Program-made: the position numbers and the translations under genes
Notes under the pieces: generated by a model
Database searches by the model: none
Seen by the model: the letters and a program-made list of their open reading frames with translations, nothing else
Told to the model about the DNA's origin: nothing
DNA from: Lachnospiraceae bacterium UBA1201
GTDB taxonomy: Bacteria > Bacillota > Clostridia > Lachnospirales > Lachnospiraceae
Assembly (NCBI GenBank): GCA_002309675.1
Contig: DBXX01000112.1
Coordinates: 1-19,046 of the forward strand
Direction of reading: 5' to 3'
DNA length: 19,046 bases
In this document: piece after piece, positions 13,320 to 19,046 of the stretch
How the letters are laid out: each line of letters starts with the position of its first letter
Position numbering within the stretch: the first letter of the stretch is position 1

Positions 13320-15128
13320 ATGAGTGAAGTTGCAGAGCGACTGAAACAGTTGCGCGAATTAATGAAACGCGAGAAGGCGGATGTGTTTTTCATCCCTTCG
13401 TCGGATGATCATAACTCCGAATATGTGGCGCCGCACGATCAGGTGCGCCGGTATTTCAGCGGGTTCACGGGTTCGGCCGGAACGCTGATCGTGACCTTGG
13501 ATGATGCCGGGCTGTGGACCGACGGACGGTACCACGTGCAGGCGGAGAGAGAACTTATGGGCAGCGGAATCCGGCTGTATAAGGTCGGTCTGAAGGACGT
13601 GATCTCGACTTTGGATTATCTGAGGAAGAATCTGCGTGCGGGCAGTGTCCTGGCGGCAAATGGTTACGTGATCCCGAAGACAGAGCAGCGGAAACTCGCC
13701 GAGATCTGTGAAGACTGCGGAGCGAGTCTGCGCCTGGACATCGATCCGGTGGAGTCGATCTGGAAGGATCGGCCGAAGCGTCCGGGAAACCCGGCATGGC
13801 GTCTGGAGGACTGCTATGCGGGCGAGAGCACGAAAGCGAAGCTTTTGCGCCTGCGCGAGTGCATGAAGGAAGAGGAAGTGACTGCGGTGGCGGTCGGCGA
13901 GCTCGAGAGCGCAGCCTGGCTTTTAAACTTGCGAGGCAGCGATATCACGCACGTTCCGGTCGCGATGTGCTTCGTACTCGTGACGAACGACGATGCGACG
14001 TTATATATTGCCCGTGAGGCAGTGAGCGCGAAACTGGAGCAGGAACTTTCGGAGGACGGCGTGAAGATCGCGCCGTATGAAGATATCTATAAGAGTTTTG
14101 AGCGGTTTAAGACGGAAGACATCGTTTGGATGGATTCGGCGCGGGTCAATGCGAGACTGTATGAAAGTGCGTTGCAATACGCGCATGTGTACGACGACAC
14201 GTTGCCGATCTCCTTATGGAAGTCGATCAAAAACGAAACCGAGATCGCCAATATAAAGAAAGCGCACGTGGAGGATGCGGTCGCAATGATCACGTTCCTG
14301 CGTGAGATCAAAGAAGAATTTACCGATGGTTCGATGACCGAGAGAGATGTGGAGGACCGCCTGCTTTTGCTTCGAAGCGAGCGTCCGGATTATATCGACT
14401 TAAGCTTCGAGACGATCTCTGCCTACGGACCGAATGCTGCGATGATGCACTACAGCACATCGGAGACGTCGAATGCGACCCTGCATGCGAGAGGTTTTCT
14501 GCTGGTCGATTCCGGCGGTCATTATAAGACGGGTACGACGGATATCACCCGTACGATCGTTTTAGGGCCGCTGACCGAAGAGGAAAAACGCATGTATACC
14601 CTGACACTGAAGGGACATTTTCAGCTGTCATCGGCGGTATTTCGCGAGGGCATGACGGGCTATGGCCTGGACATCCTGGCGCGCGGACCGCTGTGGGAGC
14701 AAGGTGTGGACTATCTGTGCGGCACGGGCCATGGCGTCGGCTATGCGCTCAGCGTGCATGAGGGACCGAATGCCTTTCGCTGGATCTTGCGTGAAGACAC
14801 GAAGGATATCGTGGCACTGAAACCTGGCATGATCACGACCGATGAGCCCGGTGTTTATGAAGAAGGTAAATACGGCATCCGCCTGGAAAATGAGCTCCTC
14901 TGCGTGCCTGCGATGGACACCGTTTACGGGCGCATGCTCAAGTTCGAACCGGTCACCTATGTGCCGTTCGACCGCGACGCGATCGACGTGTCGCTGCTGG
15001 AGCCGGCTGACATTCGCCGGATTGACGAATATCACGCGTTTGTATATAATACAATGGAACCGCATCTGGGAGAAAAAGAGCGGATCTGGCTCAAAAAGGT
15101 AACACGACCATTAAAGATCGGGGAGTAA
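13320..15128 (+). CDS. M24-family Xaa-Pro aminopeptidase (aminopeptidase P)
   Basis: This cytoplasmic metallopeptidase removes N-terminal residues preceding proline and takes part in peptide turnover. From ATG 13320 it has 602 residues, the long three-domain form. Two creatinase-like N-terminal domains (including SSDDHNSEYVAPHDQVRRYFSGFTGSAGT and SAAWLLNLRGSDI) precede the pita-bread catalytic domain. The metal ligands are Asp397 (VDSGG), Asp408 (GTTDITRT), His471 (GTGHGVGYALSVHEGP), Glu509 (DEPGVYEEG) and Glu523 (RLENE). All five are present, so it should be active. A C-terminal M24_C extension ends the protein. An ATG at 13266 would add 18 residues but overlaps the promoter, so it is excluded. 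mutY follows one base after the stop, so the two are cotranscribed. Confidence 0.94.
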   Translation: MSEVAERLKQLRELMKREKADVFFIPSSDDHNSEYVAPHDQVRRYFSGFTGSAGTLIVTLDDAGLWTDGRYHVQAERELMGSGIRLYKVGLKDVISTLDYLRKNLRAGSVLAANGYVIPKTEQRKLAEICEDCGASLRLDIDPVESIWKDRPKRPGNPAWRLEDCYAGESTKAKLLRLRECMKEEEVTAVAVGELESAAWLLNLRGSDITHVPVAMCFVLVTNDDATLYIAREAVSAKLEQELSEDGVKIAPYEDIYKSFERFKTEDIVWMDSARVNARLYESALQYAHVYDDTLPISLWKSIKNETEIANIKKAHVEDAVAMITFLREIKEEFTDGSMTERDVEDRLLLLRSERPDYIDLSFETISAYGPNAAMMHYSTSETSNATLHARGFLLVDSGGHYKTGTTDITRTIVLGPLTEEEKRMYTLTLKGHFQLSSAVFREGMTGYGLDILARGPLWEQGVDYLCGTGHGVGYALSVHEGPNAFRWILREDTKDIVALKPGMITTDEPGVYEEGKYGIRLENELLCVPAMDTVYGRMLKFEPVTYVPFDRDAIDVSLLEPADIRRIDEYHAFVYNTMEPHLGEKERIWLKKVTRPLKIGE

Positions 15129-15129
15129 G

Positions 15130-16305
15130 ATGGCAGCATTCACGGACCTGGACCGGCAGGGCTTTATCGAACAAAAAGAGAGATTTCTCGACGTGTTTCA
15201 TACATGGTTTGCGGCAGAACACCGGGACCTGCCCTGGCGGGATCTTGCATGTCCGAACCCGTACCACGTCTGGATCAGTGAGATCATGCTGCAGCAGACG
15301 CGCGTGACGGCGGTCATCGACTATTTTCTGCGGTTTATCGGTGAACTCCCGGATATCCGCGCATTGGCCGAAGTATCGGATGACCGGCTGATGAAACTGT
15401 GGGAGGGCCTGGGCTACTACTCCAGAGCCCGTAATCTCAAAAAATGCGCGCAGATCCTGGTGAATGAATACGGCGGGGAATTACCGAAAGAACCGGAGCG
15501 TTTGCTTAATCTTCCGGGCATCGGACCGTATACTGCCGGAGCCATCGCTTCGATCGCATACGGCCGGCCGAAAGCAGCGGTTGACGGAAATGTTTTACGC
15601 GTCTTATCCCGCCTTTTGGGAAGCCGGGCGGATATTTCCGCGCAGAGTACGAAAAACGCGTTTAGCGGGCTTCTGGACGAGATCCTGCCATATGCGAAGA
15701 ATGCAGGAATCATCAACCAGGCGTTCATGGACCTGGGCGCGACGATCTGCGTTCCGGGCGGCGAGGCCAGATGCGGCAAATGCCCGTTGGAGGGCTTTTG
15801 TAAGGCGAGAAGGCTGGGTATTGAAAACGAACTGCCGGTGAAGCCGAAGGCGAAGCCCAGAAGGATCGAACACCGTGTGATCCTGATCCTCATGCAGGAT
15901 GGGAAGGTCCTGGTCGATAAGCGCCCCGAACAGGGATTGCTGGCCGGATTGTATGAATATCCCGGCGCCAGCATCACACAGAAACAGTTAGAAGAATATG
16001 AGCGCGGTGTTTCCGAAAAGCGTGCGCTGAAAGTCTATGAGAAATTATTCGGCGAGCTCGGACTGACTGCGAAAAAGGCAAGCTTTGCCTTGCGGAGCAA
16101 GCATATCTTTTCCCATATCGAGTGGGAGATGATCGGCCTGTATGTTGAGACAGCGGACAGTTACGATGCCGAAGCATTGGCCGGGAAGAACTTTTATTTT
16201 GCCGAGGCCGGCGAACTGAAGGAGCACTTCGCGCTGCCGGGCGCATTTTCCGCATATACGAATGCGTTTTTGGGCCGAAGAGGAGAGATAAATGGTAGTC
16301 ACTAA
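15130..16305 (+). CDS. mutY: A/G-specific adenine DNA glycosylase MutY
   Basis: MutY removes adenine mispaired with 8-oxoguanine in base-excision repair. The 391 residues match the family. Motifs: PWRDLACPNPYHVWISEIMLQQT with catalytic Glu51, WEGLGYYSRARNL, the helix-hairpin-helix LPGIGPYTAGAIA (128-140), and VDGNVLRVLSR with Asp152, the catalytic aspartate. The iron-sulfur cluster cysteines are Cys207, 215, 218 and 224, spaced CX7-CX2-CX5-C; the classic E. coli spacing is CX6 first. The C-terminal part (from about 235, HRVILILMQDGKVLVDKRPEQGLLAGLYEYPG) is the NUDIX-like domain that recognises 8-oxoguanine. GGGGAG lies about 6 bases before the ATG. It is tightly packed after the aminopeptidase and overlaps the next gene by 14 bases, which indicates one transcript. 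Confidence 0.95.
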   Translation: MAAFTDLDRQGFIEQKERFLDVFHTWFAAEHRDLPWRDLACPNPYHVWISEIMLQQTRVTAVIDYFLRFIGELPDIRALAEVSDDRLMKLWEGLGYYSRARNLKKCAQILVNEYGGELPKEPERLLNLPGIGPYTAGAIASIAYGRPKAAVDGNVLRVLSRLLGSRADISAQSTKNAFSGLLDEILPYAKNAGIINQAFMDLGATICVPGGEARCGKCPLEGFCKARRLGIENELPVKPKAKPRRIEHRVILILMQDGKVLVDKRPEQGLLAGLYEYPGASITQKQLEEYERGVSEKRALKVYEKLFGELGLTAKKASFALRSKHIFSHIEWEMIGLYVETADSYDAEALAGKNFYFAEAGELKEHFALPGAFSAYTNAFLGRRGEINGSH

Positions 16306-16993
16306 ACGAAAAAAAATAACAAAGTCGCAGATCATCGTGTTGCTGGTCGCTCTTGTGATCTACGTCGGAGGCATGGTGTATGTGGTAAAGATGCTACATC
16401 CCTCTGCCGAGATGGAGGAAAACGATAAACAACTGGGCTTTTGCTATGATATGTTTAAAGAGATCAAAAAGGATCATATCGAGTTGGGACCGTTCAACGG
16501 CTTTACGATGAATGAAGAGACGAAGACCATCCGTACACAGGTCACCTTTATCTCTTTGTATGTCAATAAGAATACGAACTGGCTCGAACTGTCCCGGCGT
16601 GCATGCAGCTATTTCTCGGAATACCTGACAGCGCATCCGGAGCACCGTTTGATCACCGAGGGCTGGACCATCGAACTGGATCTACCGTCTGTTATTTGGC
16701 GAAACGTCGAAAACGGTAAGGTTACGGGCGCGGATTTCTGCGATGTCACCTATGTTTCCGATCCATACTATTTTTCGATCCCCGAGTTCCTCGAACTCTC
16801 GTATCTTTTGGACAATGTTCGCGTGATCCATATCGAGTCCTCCGAGACCGGTCTGATCACGAATGAAGAAAAGACGCTTGCTGACATTAAGAAACTGAAG
16901 ACGCTGAAGACCCTCGAACTGAAGCTGCCCGATGTGTCTGAATCCCTGATCGAAGGCGCGGCCGAAGCCGGTATCGAGATCATTACGAAATAA
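16292..16993 (+). CDS. membrane-anchored protein of unknown function
   Basis: I do not recognise the family. The 233-residue protein has a short basic N-terminus (TKRKKITKSQ) and one membrane helix at about 13-33 (IIVLLVALVIYVGGMVYVV), with no cleavage site or lipobox visible. It is therefore probably an anchored protein with most of its mass outside the membrane. The remainder is mixed and mostly polar, with motifs such as GWTIELDLPSVIW and DVTYVSDPYYFSIPEF, and ends in a leucine/lysine-rich segment (DIKKLKTLKTLELKL) that may be a short amphipathic repeat. GAGGAGAG precedes the ATG by about 6 bases. It overlaps the mutY 3' end by 14 bases in another frame and is followed by a terminator, so it is the last gene of the aminopeptidase-mutY unit. 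No link to DNA repair is evident. Confidence 0.8.
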   Translation: MVVTKRKKITKSQIIVLLVALVIYVGGMVYVVKMLHPSAEMEENDKQLGFCYDMFKEIKKDHIELGPFNGFTMNEETKTIRTQVTFISLYVNKNTNWLELSRRACSYFSEYLTAHPEHRLITEGWTIELDLPSVIWRNVENGKVTGADFCDVTYVSDPYYFSIPEFLELSYLLDNVRVIHIESSETGLITNEEKTLADIKKLKTLKTLELKLPDVSESLIEGAAEAGIEIITK

Positions 16994-16998
16994 AACAT

Positions 16999-17035
16999 AA
17001 AGCCCCGAAGCGATGATGAATCGCCTCGGGGCTTT
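16999..17035. terminator. bidirectional terminator between convergent genes
   Basis: AAAGCCCCGA (16999-17008) pairs with TCGGGGCTTT (17026-17035), and an inner GCGAT (17010-17014) pairs with ATCGC (17020-17024). The stem is flanked by A on the left and T on the right, so it can end transcripts from both directions. It lies between the + strand gene ending at 16993 and the - strand gene ending at 17049, exactly where a shared terminator is expected. Confidence 0.88.
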
Positions 17036-17048
17036 TGCAAGTATAAAA

Positions 17049-17867
17049 TCAGATCGATACAAAGATCGGTTTATGGTTTTCAAAGCGGACATAGTGGGAA
17101 AAACCGTTTTCCTTCAGGTAGGCAGGAACTCTCGAGAAGTCCCATGCCAGGTGTTCCGGTTTATGTGCATCGGAACCGATGGTGATCATCTCCCCGCCGA
17201 GCTGCTTATACAGTTTCAGCAGGTGCGGAGCCGGATGCGGATAGGTAAGTCCGTACTTCCAGCCTGCAGTGTTCAGTTCGAGAGCCTTACCGTCGAAGAC
17301 CAGCAGCTCCAGGATGGAAGCAGTCAGCTCTTCCAGTTTCTTCTGAAGTTTATCTGCCTTCTCCAGAACGGCACCCTTCGAAGGACTGTAGCGGATGATA
17401 TAGTCGATATGTCCGAGAGAGTCGAAATCCGAGAAGAGCTTCATGCTGTCGTACATACTCTCGTAATAGCGATAGATCCCTTTTTCTTCGCCGTAGCTCT
17501 CCCAATATTCGGGGTAGTACGGATCGTAGCCATCGACCACATGTACCGATCCGATGGTGTATTCAAAGGGGTAGCAGCGGGCAATGTTGATATTCTTCTG
17601 AACGATCTCTTCCTCGGGGCGAATGCCCAGTTCAACGCCGATGTGGATACCGATCTTACCGGAAAATGCGCGCTGCAATGGCAGCAGTTTTTCGAAATAC
17701 GGTTCGATATCAAATACAAAACCGCCACCGGGATAGTCTACATCCATATGGTCGGTGAAGTACATGTGTTTGAGACCGAGTTCGATCGCCCGCATCAGCT
17801 GTGATTCGACCGGGGTCTCGCTGTCGGTGGAAAAATCGGTGTGCAGATGGCTGTCACAAAAAATCAT
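17049..17867 (-). CDS. hisK: PHP-domain histidinol-phosphatase (HisK/HisJ type)
   Basis: The enzyme is expected to hydrolyse L-histidinol phosphate to histidinol, the penultimate part of histidine synthesis, using a metal cluster. The 272 residues match the HisJ family. PHP motifs are in order: DSHLHTDFSTDS (His7, His9), YFTDHMD (His40), IGVELG (Glu79), TIGSVH (His109), SLGHIDYI, LELNTAGW and TIGSDAHKPEHL near the C-terminus. The full set of ligands is present. No other his gene is in the window, so the role rests on family knowledge; some PHP proteins of this type act on other phosphoesters. GGAG lies just before the ATG on the minus strand. It follows the DUF5721-like gene by 55 bases in the same direction and is probably cotranscribed with it. 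Confidence 0.88.
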   Translation of the reverse strand: MIFCDSHLHTDFSTDSETPVESQLMRAIELGLKHMYFTDHMDVDYPGGGFVFDIEPYFEKLLPLQRAFSGKIGIHIGVELGIRPEEEIVQKNINIARCYPFEYTIGSVHVVDGYDPYYPEYWESYGEEKGIYRYYESMYDSMKLFSDFDSLGHIDYIIRYSPSKGAVLEKADKLQKKLEELTASILELLVFDGKALELNTAGWKYGLTYPHPAPHLLKLYKQLGGEMITIGSDAHKPEHLAWDFSRVPAYLKENGFSHYVRFENHKPIFVSI

Positions 17868-17882
17868 AAAACTCCTTATCTA

Positions 17883-17914
17883 GTTCCGTGAGGAACATGC
17901 GGGCAAAAGCCCGC
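17883..17914 (-). other. two short hairpins between the two leftward genes
   Basis: GCGGGC (17899-17904) and GCCCGC (17909-17914) form a perfect 6-base-pair stem with a 4-base loop, and GTTCC (17883-17887) pairs with GGAAC (17892-17896). Neither is followed by a U-run on the minus strand. They probably do not terminate but could set the relative expression of the two genes. Confidence 0.4.
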
Positions 17915-17922
17915 GAAACGCT

Positions 17923-18405
17923 TTACGTCGCTGCGATCTGCATCCGGCTAAGCAGGGCACGTACGGCCTGGTCCCAGGCTTCTTCGGCGCTTTTATCTAC
18001 GGTGAATTCCGCGTAGGAAGTGCCGGTGGTGCAGGTCAGCAGTCGGTTCTTGTAGGAAAGGTTCAGGTAGAAACGGGTCACGTTTCTTCTGCTTGCGATC
18101 TCGAGGATCTGTTCTCCGCCCAGTTCCGTAAGGGTTTCTTCGTCCGGGTAGAGTACGATCTGAAAACCGACGGGCAGGCGGTTGCCCTTTATGATCGAAA
18201 ACGCCAGCGGACGAATAGCTTCCCAGCGGACGTGTTCATAGATCTGCGCGTCGGAATCAAAGTAGTCGGCATTTGCCGATCCGTCGATCGAAAAGGTCGC
18301 AGCTGTTTTGAACGTCGCTTCCCGGAGGAAGAAACGGTCGAAGGTAGGCTGTAAAAACAGATGTGTGGTGAATGCTTTGACATCCTCTAGAAGAAACTGT
18401 TTCAT
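17923..18405 (-). CDS. DUF5721-like protein of unknown function
   Basis: This is a small soluble protein of 160 residues beginning MKQFLLEDVKAFTTHLFLQPTFDRFF. I think it belongs to DUF5721, a family seen mainly in Lachnospiraceae, from the pattern of an N-terminal helix, FLREATFKTAATFSIDGS, then WEAIRPLAFSIIKGNRLPVGFQIVLY; this is from memory and not certain. No signal peptide, membrane helix or catalytic motif is visible. The start at 18405 is chosen because AAAGGG lies 7 bases upstream. A longer frame reaching back to 18525 would run through the promoter region and lacks a ribosome site. It is followed after 55 bases by the histidinol-phosphatase gene in the same direction. Confidence 0.75.
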   Translation of the reverse strand: MKQFLLEDVKAFTTHLFLQPTFDRFFLREATFKTAATFSIDGSANADYFDSDAQIYEHVRWEAIRPLAFSIIKGNRLPVGFQIVLYPDEETLTELGGEQILEIASRRNVTRFYLNLSYKNRLLTCTTGTSYAEFTVDKSAEEAWDQAVRALLSRMQIAAT

Positions 18406-18483
18406 AGATGACCCTTTCCGGCAAGGACAGAGCTGTGCCCGAGATATATCCGTCAGCCTTTCGTACAGACCGGACATAGAACC

Positions 18484-18512
18484 AGTATATATCATTTTCC
18501 GAAAAAAAGAAA
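18484..18512 (-). promoter_or_regulatory. possible promoter for the leftward pair
   Basis: On the minus strand TATACT (18489 down to 18484) is a good -10 box, about 72 bases of leader upstream of the start at 18405. The -35 position 17 bases further (18512 to 18507) reads TTTCTT, a poor match, so the call rests on the -10 and the divergent layout. Confidence 0.35.
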
Positions 18513-18525
18513 CCGTTTTTTTCAC

Positions 18526-18554
18526 TTGCTAGAACCCTGTTTTAATGATATGAT
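18526..18554 (+). promoter_or_regulatory. promoter for the DegV gene
   Basis: TTGCTA (18526-18531) and TATGAT (18549-18554) are exactly 17 bases apart, with TG at 18546-18547 as an extended -10. Transcription would start near 18561, about 39 bases before the ATG at 18600. It lies back-to-back with the leftward unit. Confidence 0.75.
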
Positions 18555-18599
18555 GAACCAAAAGACCACGGACCGCACGGTCGGACCAGGAGGATATCT

Positions 18600-19046
18600 A
18601 TGAAGTATAAGATCGTATGCGACAGCGGCTGCGACTTTAATGAGGAGGAACGCAAGGATCCTTTGTTTATCCGTGTTCCACTTACTTTAACGGTAGGAGA
18701 GGAAGAGATCATCGACGATGATACGTTTGACCAGGCCTCCTTTATGGAGAAGGTATCGGCCTGCCAGGAATGCCCGCATTCGGCCTGCCCTTCGCCGGGC
18801 GCTTATCTGGAAGCCTATGAACAGGCGGGAGATGCAGAAGTGATCTTTGTAGTCACATTGTCCAAAAAGATCAGCGGCTCGTATAATTCTGCCAGTGCTG
18901 CGAAACAGATGTATGAGGAAGAGAACCGCGGAAACGCGAAGATCATCGTGATCGATTCCCGCTCGGCGGCTACCGGTGAGACGCTGATCGCGCTTGCACT
19001 GCGTAAATTGATGAGCGAGAAACTGCATCTGCGCGAGGTGATGCGG
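18600..19046 (+). CDS. DegV family fatty-acid-binding protein, N-terminal part (3' end outside window)
   Basis: DegV proteins bind a fatty acid; some act as FakB, presenting exogenous fatty acid to the kinase FakA for phosphorylation. The 149 visible residues begin MKYKIVCDSGCDFNEEE, with Cys in CDSGCD where many relatives read SDSTCD. They continue with VPLTLTVGEEEIIDDDTFD, the conserved PSPGAYLEAYE loop, VIFVVTLSKKISGSYNSASAA and the second-strand IIVIDSRSAATGETL. The pattern is clear DegV, but the second half with the remaining ligand contacts is cut off by the window end. An unusual cluster CQECPHSACPSP precedes the loop. The ATG follows AGGAGG by about 5 bases. Without fakA in view the FakB role is only possible. 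Confidence 0.9.
   Translation, partial: MKYKIVCDSGCDFNEEERKDPLFIRVPLTLTVGEEEIIDDDTFDQASFMEKVSACQECPHSACPSPGAYLEAYEQAGDAEVIFVVTLSKKISGSYNSASAAKQMYEEENRGNAKIIVIDSRSAATGETLIALALRKLMSEKLHLREVMR

Noticed and set aside
17013..17804. 263-codon + strand frame opposite the histidinol-phosphatase
   Set aside because: The PHP motifs on the minus strand are complete; the + frame starts inside the shared terminator and has no motifs.
18406..18525. N-terminal extension of the DUF5721-like gene to GTG 18525
   Set aside because: It runs through the divergent promoter region and has no ribosome site, while 18405 has AAAGGG at good spacing and begins the conserved-looking part.

Overview
The window looks like ordinary chromosome from a Gram-positive anaerobe of the Clostridia, most likely Lachnospiraceae. 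This rests on the gene families: clostridial RpoD with a basic/acidic N-terminus, QueH, FchA-type cyclodeaminase, the PF09818 ATPase, a DUF5721-like protein and DegV. It also fits the strong AGGAGG-type ribosome sites and the TTGACN-17-TATAAT promoters. Base composition looks close to half G+C by eye. I see no transposase, phage gene, CRISPR array, tRNA or rRNA.

Layout, left to right on the + strand. The 3' part of ligA (1-885) is followed by metA (907-1836, acetyl-CoA-type by residue 111) and a YegS/DagK-type lipid kinase that overlaps metA by 4 bases. A strong promoter (2738-2766) then drives the main sigma factor rpoD (2851-4068), which carries eight DDFK-type tetrapeptide repeats. Next come queH (4146-4847), ackA (4922-6115), a membrane diguanylate cyclase (6199-7524) and an overlapping pair, fchA-like cyclodeaminase and pyrimidine-nucleoside phosphorylase (7568-9492).

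The most unusual part is 9493-11432. A promoter at about 9580-9608 leads into a highly structured non-coding RNA (about 9613-9785) that I interpret as 6S RNA. Directly behind it lies a second full-length sigma-70 gene (9884-10996) with altered promoter-recognition residues. After its terminator, a second strong promoter (11106-11134) makes a short transcript. That transcript has a perfect Shine-Dalgarno site, a 20-codon open frame and a strong intrinsic terminator (11310-11337). It lies upstream of a PF09818 'ABC-class' ATPase (11433-13199) that shows no clear promoter of its own, which is the arrangement of a leader-peptide attenuator or of a small independent RNA/peptide gene.

The + strand then continues with an M24 aminopeptidase P (13320-15128, own promoter), mutY (15130-16305) and a membrane-anchored protein of unknown function (16292-16993). 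A bidirectional terminator (16999-17035) separates these from a leftward pair, a DUF5721-like gene (18405-17923) and a PHP-type histidinol-phosphatase (17867-17049). A promoter at 18526-18554 starts a rightward DegV gene that is cut by the window end.

Taken together this is mainly a housekeeping region: DNA repair (LigA, MutY), transcription initiation (two sigma factors plus a probable 6S RNA), methionine, folate and nucleoside metabolism, acetate formation, tRNA queuosine and signalling. The transcription-control elements between 9.5 and 11.4 kb are the part that deserves a second look.
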